64,000 bases of DNA from JAJEFO01 sp965221845 (GCA_965221845.1 OZ244919.1:1674001-1738000); one strand, 5' to 3'; counted from the first letter of the stretch, positions 9,918 through 20,097 are shown. Numbers and translations are program-made. Notes: generated by a model from the sequence alone, not told the origin.

Positions 9918-10538
9918 CTAGTTCTGCGCGTAGTACTCGATGACGAGGTTCGGCTCCATGAGCACCGGATAGGGGACGTCCGCGAGGCCCGGAACGCGCA
10001 CGAAGACCGCCGTCATCCTCGAATGATCCGCCTCGATGTAGTCGGGCACGTCGCGCTCGGGCAACCCGGTCGCCTCCAGCACGATCGCGAGCTGCCTGGA
10101 GCGCTCACGGATCTCGATCGCGTCGCCTTCCCTGACGCGAAAGGACGGAATGGTGACCCGCTTGCCGTTCACCCTGACATGGCCGTGGTTCACGAACTGG
10201 CGCGCGGCGAATATTGTCGGCACGAACTTGGCGCGGTACACGACCGCGTCCAGGCGTCGCTCCAGAAGGCCGATCAGGTTCTCGCCGGTGTCGCCGCGCA
10301 CCCGTTCCGCCTCGGCGAATATGCGGCGGAACTGCCTTTCGGTCAGGTCGCCGTAATATCCCTTGAGCTTCTGCTTGGCACGCAGCTGGAGGCCGAAGTC
10401 GGACATCTTGCCCTTGCGGCGCTGCCCGTGCTGGCCAGGGCCGTATTCGCGGCGGTTGACCGGGGACTTCGGCCGGCCCCAGATGTTCTCCCCCATCCGG
10501 CGGTCGATCTTGTACTTGGCAGCTGTGCGCTTGGTCAC
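9918..10538 (-). CDS. rpsD: 30S ribosomal protein S4
   Basis: A primary 16S rRNA-binding protein of the small subunit, 206 residues with a GTG start. Recognisable parts are TKRTAAKYKIDRRMGENIWG at the N-terminus, GQHGQRRKGKMSDFGLQL, and the S4 RNA-binding fold around RQFVNHGHVRVNGKRV. The GTG at 10538 is set by AAGGAGA nine bases upstream. It is monocistronic here, divergent from the Suv3-like helicase gene, with its own promoter at 10656-10683. Confidence 0.97.
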   Translation of the reverse strand: MTKRTAAKYKIDRRMGENIWGRPKSPVNRREYGPGQHGQRRKGKMSDFGLQLRAKQKLKGYYGDLTERQFRRIFAEAERVRGDTGENLIGLLERRLDAVVYRAKFVPTIFAARQFVNHGHVRVNGKRVTIPSFRVREGDAIEIRERSRQLAIVLEATGLPERDVPDYIEADHSRMTAVFVRVPGLADVPYPVLMEPNLVIEYYAQN

Positions 10539-10655
10539 GGCTGGTCTCCTTCCTGAACGCCGCCTGCCGTGCAGGCGTGCTTGAAGGGCGTTGTCCTCTG
10601 CCGGAAGGCCGACAGGCATCCCCTTGCGGGGGCCACCAACACCAATGAGGGCGCG

Positions 10656-10683
10656 CTTATACAAGCGGGCGCGACCGAGTCAA
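10656..10683 (-). promoter_or_regulatory. Sigma-70-like promoter of rpsD
   Basis: On the minus strand a TTGACT -35 box (10678-10683) is followed by a 16-bp spacer and TATAAG (10656-10661). It lies about 120 bp before the rpsD start. Confidence 0.6.
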
Positions 10684-10781
10684 CACGGCATTCCCCGGCT
10701 TCCCGGCCGCGCGCATGGGCTTGTCACGCGGAATGCGATCCGCTTTAAGCGCCTCGACAGACATTCCCGGCCCGCCGTCCC

Positions 10782-13538
10782 ATGCCACAGATGCAAGGCC
10801 GCGTCACGGCGGCCCTCGGTCCCACGAACACCGGAAAGACACGTTACGCCGTCGAGCGGATGCTGGGCCACAGGACGGGCGTCATGGGGCTGCCCCTGAG
10901 GCTGCTCGCCCGCGAGGTCTACGGCAGGATCGTCGCGCTTCGCGGTCCATCGGCGGTGGCCCTCGTGACCGGCGAGGAGCGGATCGTCCCGGACCGGGCC
11001 CGGTACTGGGTCTGCACGACGGAGGCGATGCCCGGGGACATGGCGGCCGACTTCCTCGCCGTCGACGAAATCCAGCTCGCCGCCGACCCGGAGCGGGGCC
11101 ATGTCTTCACGGACCGGCTGCTCCGGGCCAGGGGCCTGGCGGAAACCGTCTTCATGGGGTCCGAAACCATGCGCGACCCCATCGCCGCGCTCCTGCCGGA
11201 GGCCGCTTTCCAGCGCCGGGAGAGGCTGTCGACCCTTTCGTACACCGGCGCGAAGAGGGTCAGCCGGCTGCCGCGCCGATCGGCGATCGTCGGGTATTCG
11301 GTCGAGAGCGTGTACGGGATCGCGGAACTGGTCCGGCGCCAGAAGGGCGGGGCCGCGGTGGTCATGGGAGCGCTTTCGCCGCGCACCCGCAACGCCCAGG
11401 TCTCGATGTACGAAAGCGGCGACGTCGACTATCTCGTCGCCACGGACGCGATCGGCATGGGGCTGAACCTCGACATCCGGCATGTCGCGTTCTCCGGCCT
11501 GAGCAAGTTCGACGGGCGCGGGACGCGTCGCCTCGCGCCGGACGAACTGGCGCAGGTCGCGGGTCGCGCCGGCCGGTTCCGGACCGACGGCACGTTCGGC
11601 GTGACAGGCGATGCGCCGCCCATCGGCGAGGAAATGGCGAGGGCCGTCTGCACGCATTCCTTCGCCCCCGTGCAGCGGCTCCAATGGCGGAACCACAGGC
11701 TCGACTACGGCAGCATTGACCGGCTCGTCGGATCCCTGGAGATGCCGGCGGACGGCGCCCGCCTCTTCCGCGCCCGGGACGCCGACGACCTGATCGCGCT
11801 GAGGGCGCTCGCCGGGCAGCCCGGGATCCGCGCACGGGCCGCGGACGCGCCCTCGGTCAGGCTTCTCTGGGATGTCTGCAGCATTCCGGACTTCCGCGGC
11901 ATCGGCCGCGAGGAGCATGCCCGGCTTCTCGGCGCGATCCATGGCCACCTGCATGGCGGCGGCACGATTCCCGAGGACTGGCTCGCCGCGCAGGTCCGGC
12001 ACGTCGACCGCACGGACGGCAACATCGACATGCTGTCACGCCGCCTCGCGTTCATCCGGACATGGACGTATGTCGCGCAGCGCAGCGGATGGTGTCCCGA
12101 CGAATCCCATTGGCGGGATGTCACCCGCGCTGTAGAAGACCGTTTGTCGGATGCGCTCCACGAAGCACTGGCACGGCGATTCGTCGACCGGCGCACATCC
12201 GTCCTGATGCGCGGCTTGAAGCGAAAGGAGAGCCTCGTGGCCGAGGTCAACGACAGGGGCGAAGTCACGGTCAAGGGCCAGTTCGTCGGCCACGTCGACG
12301 GCTTCAGGTTCCGCCAGGACGCAGACGCGTCCGGCGACGAGGCCAGGACCGTGCGCGCCGCTGCCGTTGCGGCCCTGGGACCGGAGTTCCGCCTTCGCGC
12401 GGACCGCTTCTACAACTCGCCCGATTCCGAAATGGACTTCACGGACCAGGGCGGGCTCGCGTGGGGAGAGCACGTGGTCGGCAAGCTCCTGGCGGGAGAC
12501 GACCCGCTGAAACCCCAGGCGGCGCCCTTCGTCGACGAGGACGTCGACGAGGAGGTCGCGCAGAAGGTCCGGCGACGGCTCCAGCACTTCATCGACCGGA
12601 AGATCGCGCTGCACTTTCTTCCGCTGCTCGACATCCGCAACGACGAGAGCCTGGCCGGCATTGCCAGAGGCTTCGGGTTTCGCATGGTGGAGGCCATGGG
12701 CATCATCGACCGCCGCGAGGTCGCAAGCGAGGTGAAGGAGCTTGACCAGGAGGCGCGCGGCGTCCTGCGCAGGCACGGCATCCGCTTCGGCCAGTTCACG
12801 GTCTTCATGCCCGTCCTGCTCAAGCCGGAGCCGACCAGGCTGAGACTCGTGCTCTGGTCGCTCGCGCGCGGCGCCGAGACGTTCCCGCAAAGCCCGCCGC
12901 CCGGCCTCGTCACCATCCCGACCGTCGAGAGGACCCCTTTCGCCGCCCACCTGAAGTCAGGGTACCGGCCCGCGGGGGAGCGCGCCATCCGCGTCGACAT
13001 GCTGGAACGGCTCGCGGACATGCTCCGGGCGGAAGACAGCCGCGACGGCTTCGAGGCAACGCCCGACATGCTCTCCATCACGGGGACGACGCTCGCGCAG
13101 TTCGCGGACCTGATGGAAGGGCTTGGATACAAGGCGCTCCGCGGCGAGCGCGAGAAGGTGCGCGAGGCGGCCAGTCGCTCCGCGCCAGCCGACGGAGAAG
13201 CGACGCCGGACGCTCCCGGGACCGCCTCCGAGGCGCCCGCCCAGCAGGACCCGGAGGACCAGGCCGAAGCCACGCGGCAAGAGCGAGATCCGGCGGACGG
13301 GGCCCTGGATACCGAGGCGTTCTACACGTTCGTCTGGGGCGGAAGGCGCAGCAGCCGGGACAAGGGCGCGAAACCGCAACGGAAAGGCGGGAAGGCGCCG
13401 GGCAAGGCGAGGTCCAGGGCCGGAACGGGTGCCGGAAGCCGCCGCTTCGAGGCCCGCACGCAGAAGAAGGACAGGATCGATCCCGACAATCCGTTCGCGC
13501 AGGCCCTTCGGGGGCTGAAGAACAGCGCATCCCCCTGA
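10782..13538 (+). CDS. Suv3-like DEAD/DExH RNA helicase
   Basis: A 918-residue homologue of the mitochondrial degradosome helicase Suv3, found widely in alphaproteobacteria. Walker A is GPTNTGKT (~13-20) and motif II is DEIQ (~90). Helicase C includes VATDAIGMGLNL and QVAGRAGRF, followed by the Suv3 C-terminal region. After ~750 the protein becomes Arg/Lys/Ala-rich and low in complexity, ending in a basic tail that probably binds RNA. It should act in the cytosol in RNA unwinding or turnover; the bacterial role is not well settled. It is divergent from rpsD. The 357 bp after it (13539-13895) hold no gene I recognise. Confidence 0.9.
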   Translation: MPQMQGRVTAALGPTNTGKTRYAVERMLGHRTGVMGLPLRLLAREVYGRIVALRGPSAVALVTGEERIVPDRARYWVCTTEAMPGDMAADFLAVDEIQLAADPERGHVFTDRLLRARGLAETVFMGSETMRDPIAALLPEAAFQRRERLSTLSYTGAKRVSRLPRRSAIVGYSVESVYGIAELVRRQKGGAAVVMGALSPRTRNAQVSMYESGDVDYLVATDAIGMGLNLDIRHVAFSGLSKFDGRGTRRLAPDELAQVAGRAGRFRTDGTFGVTGDAPPIGEEMARAVCTHSFAPVQRLQWRNHRLDYGSIDRLVGSLEMPADGARLFRARDADDLIALRALAGQPGIRARAADAPSVRLLWDVCSIPDFRGIGREEHARLLGAIHGHLHGGGTIPEDWLAAQVRHVDRTDGNIDMLSRRLAFIRTWTYVAQRSGWCPDESHWRDVTRAVEDRLSDALHEALARRFVDRRTSVLMRGLKRKESLVAEVNDRGEVTVKGQFVGHVDGFRFRQDADASGDEARTVRAAAVAALGPEFRLRADRFYNSPDSEMDFTDQGGLAWGEHVVGKLLAGDDPLKPQAAPFVDEDVDEEVAQKVRRRLQHFIDRKIALHFLPLLDIRNDESLAGIARGFGFRMVEAMGIIDRREVASEVKELDQEARGVLRRHGIRFGQFTVFMPVLLKPEPTRLRLVLWSLARGAETFPQSPPPGLVTIPTVERTPFAAHLKSGYRPAGERAIRVDMLERLADMLRAEDSRDGFEATPDMLSITGTTLAQFADLMEGLGYKALRGEREKVREAASRSAPADGEATPDAPGTASEAPAQQDPEDQAEATRQERDPADGALDTEAFYTFVWGGRRSSRDKGAKPQRKGGKAPGKARSRAGTGAGSRRFEARTQKKDRIDPDNPFAQALRGLKNSASP

Positions 13539-13895
13539 TCCCCAGCGTCGTCTGCAGCCGGTCCCGGCAGCCTCTCTGAGGCGCTCGTGGAACCGCCCCG
13601 TACCGCGGCGCGAGCGGGCGAACGGCGGCCGCCGTCGCGTGTCCCGGGCTGGGCGAAGGCAGCCGCGCGGGGATCCGGCGGAATCCTGCGCGACCGGAGC
13701 GGAAAGGCTGCGGCACGCCCTTGAAATCCGGCATGCGTTGGCGAGAATCCCTGCGGCCGAGTCGGCCGTCGGCGGCTCGCGAGGCGGTTCGCAAGAGGCT
13801 CTGCCGTTTGCCCGAATGGACGTCCGCGGCCAGCCTTGCGCGGACAATGCCGCCTGCCGACCCGTCGGGAGGCGGCCAGCAGAGGGAGGGAAAGC

Positions 13896-15689
13896 ATGGA
13901 CATCGCATCGCCGACGGGACGCGTTTCGCGCTGGCTGGAGCGCTTCGGAGATGCGCTGGAAGGCGGCGACGCCGAGGCGCTCAGGCCGCTGTTCGCGGAA
14001 GAGTGCTACTGGCGCGACCTGGTGTCCTTCACCTGGAACATCAAGACGATGGAGGGGAGGGACGCGATCGCCGACATGGCATCGGCCACGCTGAACGACG
14101 TCCGGCCGTCCATCTGGCGAATCGATGGCGAGCCGACGGAAGATGGCGGGATCACGGAGGCGTGGATCACGTTCGAGACCGATGCCGTGCGCGGGCGCGG
14201 CCATGTCCGCCTGAACGAGGAGGGCTGCTGGACGCTTCTGACCACGGCCCAGGAACTGAAGGGATTCGAGGAGAGAACGGGCGAGCGTCGCGATCAAGGG
14301 GTCGTCCATGGCGCGATCAGGGGTCGGGAGACATGGGCCGAGCGGCGCGCGCGGGAGGCCCGGGAGCTTGGCCGTTCCGAGCAGCCCTATGTCGTCATCA
14401 TCGGCGGCGGGCAGGGCGGCATCGGCCTGGGCGCCCGCCTGCGCCGGCTCGGCGTCCCCACGATCATCGTCGACAAGAACGAGCGGCCTGGCGACAGCTG
14501 GCGCAATCGCTACAAGTCGCTCTGCCTGCATGACCCGGTCTGGTACGATCACCTGCCCTACCTGCCCTTTCCCGACGACTGGCCCGTCTTCAGCCCGAAG
14601 GACAAGATCGGCGACTGGCTGGAAAGCTACGCCAGGATCATGGAGCTGAACTACTGGACGCGGACCACTTGCAGGTCTGCAAGCCATTGCGGGCAGGCGA
14701 AGGAGTGGACGGTCGTCGTCGACCGCGACGGCGAGAAGGTCGTGCTGAAGCCGAAGCAGCTCGTTCTGGCGACGGGCATGTCCGCGGTGCCCGAGATGCC
14801 GGACCTGCCCGGGATGGACGGCTTCGAGGGCGAACTTCACCATTCCTCCAGGCATCCCGGCCCGGACGCCTATGCCGGCAGGAAGGTGGTGGTGGTCGGC
14901 TCCAACAACTCGGCCCATGACATCTCCGCCGCGCTTTGGGAAGCCGGCGCAGACGTCACGATGGTGCAGCGCTCTTCGACACTTGTCGTGAAGTCGGAGA
15001 CGCTGATGGATGTCGCGCTGGGGGATCTCTACTCGGAGCGCGCCGTTGCGAACGGCATGGACCACAACACCGCCGACCTGGTCTTTGCCTCGGTTCCCTA
15101 CCGGGTGATGCCCGCGCTTCAGGTGCCGCTTTACGACAGGATGAGAGAGCGGGACGCCGGGTTCTACGACCGGCTGGAAAGGGCCGGTTTCCAGCTGGAC
15201 TGGGGCGCGGACGGAAGCGGGCTCTTCATGAAGTACCTCCGCCGCGGTTCGGGGTACTACATCGACGTGGGCGCAAGCGAGCTTGTGGCCGACGGAAAGA
15301 TCAGGCTGGCGCATGGCCAGGTTGCCGAGGTGACGCCTCGCGGGGTGAAGCTGGAGGACGGGACGGAGCTGGCCGCCGATGCCATCGTCTTCGCCACGGG
15401 CTATTCCTCCATGAACGGATGGGCGGAGCAGCTGATCGGCAAGGACGTCGCCGACAAGGTCGGCAAGTGCTGGGGTCTCGGATCGGGCACGCCGAAGGAT
15501 CCGGGACCCTGGGAGGGCGAACTGCGGAACATGTGGAAGCCGACCCGGCAGGAAGCGCTCTGGTTCCATGGCGGCAACCTTCACCAGTCCCGGCACTACT
15601 CGCAGTTCCTGTCGATTCAGCTCAAGGCGCGGATGGAGGGCGTGCCGACGCCCGTCTACGGGCTGCAGGACGTGCACCATGCATCCTGA
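13896..15689 (+). CDS. NAD(P)/FAD-dependent monooxygenase with N-terminal NTF2-like domain
   Basis: The 597-residue protein joins two domains. Residues ~1-125 form a SnoaL/NTF2-like domain. From ~168 it is a flavin monooxygenase of the FMO/YUCCA type, with a first dinucleotide motif GGGQGGIGLGARL, a second one VVVVGSNNSAHDI, and FATGYSSMNGW near the end. The start follows AGGGAGGG by five bases; frame upstream of it is not conserved. Such fusions occur in Rhodobacterales and actinobacteria, usually annotated only as oxidoreductases. No pathway genes adjoin it, so the substrate is unknown. It is followed by 354 bp without a recognisable gene (15690-16043). Confidence 0.85.
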   Translation: MDIASPTGRVSRWLERFGDALEGGDAEALRPLFAEECYWRDLVSFTWNIKTMEGRDAIADMASATLNDVRPSIWRIDGEPTEDGGITEAWITFETDAVRGRGHVRLNEEGCWTLLTTAQELKGFEERTGERRDQGVVHGAIRGRETWAERRAREARELGRSEQPYVVIIGGGQGGIGLGARLRRLGVPTIIVDKNERPGDSWRNRYKSLCLHDPVWYDHLPYLPFPDDWPVFSPKDKIGDWLESYARIMELNYWTRTTCRSASHCGQAKEWTVVVDRDGEKVVLKPKQLVLATGMSAVPEMPDLPGMDGFEGELHHSSRHPGPDAYAGRKVVVVGSNNSAHDISAALWEAGADVTMVQRSSTLVVKSETLMDVALGDLYSERAVANGMDHNTADLVFASVPYRVMPALQVPLYDRMRERDAGFYDRLERAGFQLDWGADGSGLFMKYLRRGSGYYIDVGASELVADGKIRLAHGQVAEVTPRGVKLEDGTELAADAIVFATGYSSMNGWAEQLIGKDVADKVGKCWGLGSGTPKDPGPWEGELRNMWKPTRQEALWFHGGNLHQSRHYSQFLSIQLKARMEGVPTPVYGLQDVHHAS

Positions 15690-16043
15690 CGCGCCCGGAC
15701 TGCGGCTTCTGGCGGCATCTTGCGGAAGGCGGCTGCCGGCCGGTCGCACAGCCTTGCAGGCGGACTTCTGAAACCGCCTGCCGGCGTTCGCGACACTTGC
15801 AAGCCGACAGGCTGCGCAGGCCCGGGAAGGCCGAAGCCGCTGGATGCAGCAGGGACGTTCCCGGGGCTGGCGCGTGCGGAACCGGCCATCAAGACGTTCC
15901 GCCATGTCTGCGACCCGGAAGGCAAGGTGCGTCCCTCGGGCAAGGGGCGTCGCAACGCCCGGCCCCGGGACCAGTGCGATCCGTAGCTTGATTGAATCCG
16001 TCCGAGCGGTTACTTGACCGGGAATACCTGTCGAGAGGCATCC

Positions 16044-16379
16044 ATGACCTACGTCGTTACCGACCGTTGCATTGCGTGCAAGTACACCGACTGTGTCGAA
16101 GTCTGCCCGGTGGACTGCTTCTACGAAGGCGAGAACATGCTTGTCATCCATCCGGACGAGTGCATCGACTGCGGGGTCTGCGAGCCTGAGTGCCCGGTCG
16201 ACGCCATCCTTCCGGACACCGTGCCCGACATGGAGAAATGGGTCGAGTTCAACCGCAAGTACTCCGAGAAATGGCCCGTCATCGTCACGAAGCGCAATCC
16301 GCTGCCCGACGCCGAGGAGATGGAAGACAAGGAAGGCAAGATGGAGCTGTTCTCGGAGAACCCGGGCGAAGGGAACTGA
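16044..16379 (+). CDS. fdxA: Seven-iron ferredoxin FdxA (3Fe-4S/4Fe-4S)
   Basis: A 111-residue soluble electron carrier. Cys9, Cys17 and Cys50 fit the 3Fe-4S cluster; Cys21, Cys40, Cys43 and Cys46 fit the 4Fe-4S cluster, as in Azotobacter FdI; Cys12 and Cys25 are extra. The C-terminal acidic tail (~60-111) is typical of this family. It is followed after 249 bp by carD, a conserved alphaproteobacterial neighbourhood. Confidence 0.95.
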   Translation: MTYVVTDRCIACKYTDCVEVCPVDCFYEGENMLVIHPDECIDCGVCEPECPVDAILPDTVPDMEKWVEFNRKYSEKWPVIVTKRNPLPDAEEMEDKEGKMELFSENPGEGN

Positions 16380-16470
16380 CGGGCAGCTCGCCTGCCAGCG
16401 AACGAGCCGCGGGAAAGCGGACGTTCCTCCTCGCGATTCCTCGCTCAAGGGGAAATCGCGCCCGGCCATC

Positions 16471-16499
16471 TTGGAATCGCGGCGAAATCCTGCTATGCC
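16471..16499 (+). promoter_or_regulatory. Sigma-70-like promoter of carD
   Basis: TTGGAA (16471-16476), a 17-bp spacer, and TATGCC (16494-16499) preceded by TG at 16491-16492, which gives an extended -10. It lies about 130 bp before the carD start, in the fdxA-carD gap. Confidence 0.45.
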
Positions 16500-16628
16500 T
16501 GCTTGCGCAAGGGGCGGGCATGACGCGGTTCGATATCGCCCCATGCCGGCGAGAATGCGGGCCGGGAGGGCGGGAAGGCGTTTCCGGGCCTGTTCCCCTG
16601 TCCGCGGCAGCCTGAAAGGAAAGCCTGA

Positions 16629-17138
16629 ATGAGCAAGGTCAGGAAGATGGAATTCCGTCCGAACGACTACGTCGTCTATCCGGCGCACGGCGTCGGCCGC
16701 ATCGTGTCGATCGAGGAGCAGGAGATCGCCGGCCACAGCCTTGAAATGTTCGTGATCTCTTTCGAGAAGGACAAGATGACATTGCGCGTGCCCACCAACA
16801 AGGTCGCCAATGTCGGCATGCGGACGCTGTCTTCGCCGGACGTCGTGTCACAGGCGATGACGACGCTCAGGGGCAAGGCGCGCGTCAAGAAGGCGATGTG
16901 GTCGCGCCGCGCGCAGGAGTACGAGCAGAAGATCCATTCAGGAGACCTGATCGCGATTGCCGAAGTCGTCCGCGACCTGCACCGCGCCGACGATCAGCGC
17001 GAACAGAGCTATTCGGAGCGCCAGCTCTACGAGGCGGCGCTGGAGCGCCTGACCAGGGAAGTCGCGGCCGTCAACGGAGACGAAGAGGTCGATGCGCAGC
17101 GCCAGGTCGACGAGGTCCTGGTCAGCCGGGCGGCCTGA
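16629..17138 (+). CDS. CarD/CdnL-family RNA polymerase-binding regulator
   Basis: A 169-residue protein with an N-terminal RNA-polymerase-interacting Tudor-like domain (FRPNDYVVYPAHGVGRI, ~9-25) and an all-helical C-terminal DNA-contacting domain (~75-160). Homologues such as Caulobacter CdnL stabilise open promoter complexes, especially at rRNA and growth-related promoters. The length is typical. The start is immediately preceded by GAAAGGA. Confidence 0.93.
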   Translation: MSKVRKMEFRPNDYVVYPAHGVGRIVSIEEQEIAGHSLEMFVISFEKDKMTLRVPTNKVANVGMRTLSSPDVVSQAMTTLRGKARVKKAMWSRRAQEYEQKIHSGDLIAIAEVVRDLHRADDQREQSYSERQLYEAALERLTREVAAVNGDEEVDAQRQVDEVLVSRAA

Positions 17139-17229
17139 CCGGGCTGCGGGCATGCGCGCCCGCGCCCTTGCGGGCCCCGGCCGGCATGTCACGTCTCCAG
17201 TTGCGGCCGGTCGCCGGCAAGGCCGCTCG

Positions 17230-18540
17230 TCAATCGGCGCCGCCGAGGCCCACAGGCTGGCCGGCCACGACGAAATGCAGATCCTCCAGCCGATAGAGGC
17301 GCCTGGCCACCTTCCGCACGTCGTCCGCCGTCACCGCGTTGACCTTGCCGTTCCTGGTCCTGACGTAGTCGAGGCCCAGGCCGTCAACCTGCATGCCCGC
17401 CAGAATGCGCGCGATGCTCCTGTTTGAATCGAACCGAAGGGGATAGGCGCCGGTAAGGTAGGCCTTCGCCTCGTCCAGCTCGTCCTGGGTCACGCCGTCC
17501 GCCGCCATCCTCGCCCATTCCGCGCGCGTCACCTCGATCGCCTCGGCCATCCGCTCGTTGGCCGACGCGACCTGCCCCACCACAAGCTGCGCAAGGTCGA
17601 AGCTCGCCAGGTAGGCCCCGATGCCGTAGGTCAGGCCGCGCTTCTCCCGCACCTCCATGGCCAGCCGCGACTGACTCCCGGCGGCGCCGAGGACGTGATT
17701 TGCCACAAATGCGGGGAAGAACTCGGGATCGTCCCGCGAAATGCCGGCATGTCCGAAAACGGCCACCGACTGCGGCGTCTCGAAGGGCACCACCGTGACG
17801 CCGCCGTCCAGAAGGATCTCGGCATCGCCCGGAAACGGCGCCCCGATTTCCGGCAGGTCTCCGAGAAGGGTGTCAACAAGCGTGCCGAATTCCTCGGCCG
17901 TGATGTCGCCGGCCGCCCCGACATGGACGCGGTCCAGGGCGATCACGTCCTTGTGGGCCGTCACGATGTCTTCCCTTGTCAGGGCGGAAACGCTTTCGAT
18001 CGTGCCGTCGATCGGCGTCGCGTAAGGGTGATCGCCGAACGCGAGGGCGTTGAACCGCCTCGCGGCGATGGCGTCGGGATCCGTGTCGTCGCTGCGAATC
18101 GCCGTCATCACCTGGCCGCGCACGCGCTCAAGCGCCGCCTCGTCGAACCGGGGCGCGGCGAGCGCGCTCTTCAGGAGCGCGACGGCCTCGTCCCGGTTCT
18201 CCGTCAGGAAGGTCGCCGAGACCGAGAGGGCGTCCCGGTGAACGTCAAACCCGTAGCCTGCGGCCAGCGCATCCCTCTCCGAGGCAAATTCCTGCGCATC
18301 AAGGTCTCCCGCGCCCTCCTCCAGAAGCGCGGTCATCAGGTTGACCGCACCCCTCTTGCCGGGGCGGTCCAGCGAGCCGCCGCCCCGGAACCTGATTTCC
18401 AGGGCGGCGAACGGGATCGAGCGCTCCTCGACGAGCCAGCCCTTGATCCCGCCGGGCGAGATGACCTCCTGAATGTCGACCGCCGCCGCAGGTCCGGAGA
18501 AGAGGATCGCCAGCCCGAGGGCGCAGAGACGCACGCTCAC
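17230..18540 (-). CDS. M16-family peptidase, non-catalytic partner
   Basis: A 436-residue periplasmic protein with a signal peptide (to ~residue 20, GPAAAVD). It has the M16 fold but lacks the HxxEH zinc motif in the expected place; instead it carries the REKRGLTYGIGAY motif used for substrate binding. It forms a pair with the catalytic M16 gene just upstream, overlapping by 4 bp, and the two are expected to form a heterodimer like mitochondrial processing peptidase. The start codon is GTG. Confidence 0.88.
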   Translation of the reverse strand: MSVRLCALGLAILFSGPAAAVDIQEVISPGGIKGWLVEERSIPFAALEIRFRGGGSLDRPGKRGAVNLMTALLEEGAGDLDAQEFASERDALAAGYGFDVHRDALSVSATFLTENRDEAVALLKSALAAPRFDEAALERVRGQVMTAIRSDDTDPDAIAARRFNALAFGDHPYATPIDGTIESVSALTREDIVTAHKDVIALDRVHVGAAGDITAEEFGTLVDTLLGDLPEIGAPFPGDAEILLDGGVTVVPFETPQSVAVFGHAGISRDDPEFFPAFVANHVLGAAGSQSRLAMEVREKRGLTYGIGAYLASFDLAQLVVGQVASANERMAEAIEVTRAEWARMAADGVTQDELDEAKAYLTGAYPLRFDSNRSIARILAGMQVDGLGLDYVRTRNGKVNAVTADDVRKVARRLYRLEDLHFVVAGQPVGLGGAD

Positions 18541-19874
18541 CTGGCCTCCTCCCGCGATCTGCGCGCAAAGCCCGTCACCGCGCGGCGCCGATCGAAATGC
18601 CGGCGGGCCGCGGACATGATCTCCTCTTCGGTGACCGCCTGCAGGACTCCCGGCCAGGCCTCTATGTCCTCCGCCGAAAGGCCCGTCGTCAGCCCGCGTC
18701 CGTAGAGATTGGCCAGTTGCGAGATGTCGTCGCGGGCGTAGATCTCGGAAGCCCGGATCCGCGCCCTGATCCGCGCGAGATCCCCGGCATCCACGCCCTC
18801 TTCCAGAAACTCGGCGATCGCCTTGTCCATGAGCGATTCGGCCTCTTCCAGCGAGACGCCCTCGACGGGCACGATTGCCAGCCCGAAGCTCGTGTCGTCC
18901 AGTGCCTGCTCACTGTACCAGGCCGAGGTGTGCACGGCCTTGGGATCGTCGAACTGCAGCTTGCGCGCCAGGACCGAGGTGGTCGGCGAACCTCCGAGAA
19001 CCTGCGCAAGCATGGCGAGGGCGGCCGCCTCCTCCTGGTCCCCGGGGTCTCGCTCGGGCACGAGATACACGCGGGTCACGTAGTCGTATCCGAGCCGGGG
19101 GTCCGAGAAGTCCAGGCGCCGCTCGGCCAGCTGCGGGGGCTCGGACGGACGGCTGCGCACGCGCACGTTCGGATTGGCCGGAATGGCGCCGTAATGCCGT
19201 TCGGCAAGCTCCCTGACGTCCTCCGGATCGACGTCGCCCGCCACCACGAGTATCGCGTTGTTCGGCCCGTAATGCCGCCTGTAGAAGGACAGGGCGTCAT
19301 CGAGGGTCAGCGCCTCCGCTTCGTGCTTCCAGCCGATGACAGGCACGCCGTAGGGGTGGTTCAGGAATGCCGCCGCGTAAATCTGCTCGCTGAACAGGGA
19401 GCCGGGATCGCTGTCGACGCGCTGCTTCCGCTCTTCGATCACGACGTCCCGCTCGGTCGAGATGTCCTCCGCGACGAGCGCCAGGCCGTCCATTCGGCTG
19501 GCTTCCATGCCCATCACGAGATCGAGGCGGTCCGCGGCGATGCGCTGGAAGTAGGCCGTGAAGTCCCGGGACGTGAACGCGTTGTCGCTGCCTCCGTTCC
19601 GGGCCACCACATCGGACAGTTCGCCCGACGCCAGATCGTCCGTTGCCTTGAACATGAGGTGCTCGAGGAAGTGAGCGATTCCCGACTTGCCGGGCGGCTC
19701 GTCGGCCGAACCGACCCGATACCAGACCATGTGAACGACGACCGGAGCGCGGTGGTCCTCGATCACGACCCCTTCCAGGCCGTTCTCGAGCGCGAACGTC
19801 GTGACCTGCCCGGCCGGGAGCGCGGCCGGAAGAAAGGCAATGGCCGTCGCCAGGGCAAGAGGGAGGGCGTGCAT
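18537..19874 (-). CDS. M16-family zinc metallopeptidase, catalytic subunit
   Basis: A 445-residue pitrilysin-type protease with an N-terminal signal (~1-21). The inverted zinc motif is HFLEH (His68, Glu71, His72), with the further Glu in the DVVIEERKQR stretch about 70 residues on. Full family length is split over this gene and the next (17230-18540). The likely role is degradation or processing of peptides in the periplasm. The start at 19874 gives a clean signal peptide; the long upstream frame to 20162 has no coding support. In related genomes this pair usually follows the DUF3035 lipoprotein gene; here mobile DNA lies between them. Confidence 0.92.
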   Translation of the reverse strand: MHALPLALATAIAFLPAALPAGQVTTFALENGLEGVVIEDHRAPVVVHMVWYRVGSADEPPGKSGIAHFLEHLMFKATDDLASGELSDVVARNGGSDNAFTSRDFTAYFQRIAADRLDLVMGMEASRMDGLALVAEDISTERDVVIEERKQRVDSDPGSLFSEQIYAAAFLNHPYGVPVIGWKHEAEALTLDDALSFYRRHYGPNNAILVVAGDVDPEDVRELAERHYGAIPANPNVRVRSRPSEPPQLAERRLDFSDPRLGYDYVTRVYLVPERDPGDQEEAAALAMLAQVLGGSPTTSVLARKLQFDDPKAVHTSAWYSEQALDDTSFGLAIVPVEGVSLEEAESLMDKAIAEFLEEGVDAGDLARIRARIRASEIYARDDISQLANLYGRGLTTGLSAEDIEAWPGVLQAVTEEEIMSAARRHFDRRRAVTGFARRSREEAR

Positions 19875-20097
19875 GAAGGTTCCTCGTCGGACAGGCTGCG
19901 GCGAGAGTTGGTGCCGGGCGCCCGCCTGGTCAACCCGCATTCGCGCGATGACGGGCGTTCTGGCCCGAACGTGATTGCGCCGTGAATGCATGGCGCCGCG
20001 CGAACGGCATGGAGCGGCTTCGCGCCGGCCGCGCGCCGACATCCCTTCCAGCGGCGCCCTCCGTCGTGCCGCCGGCTGGACGCACCCGGCCCCTGTG

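Noticed and set aside
12957..16736. 1259-codon minus-strand ORF
   Set aside because: It crosses the helicase tail, monooxygenase, ferredoxin and carD genes in antisense; all of these have clear family motifs.
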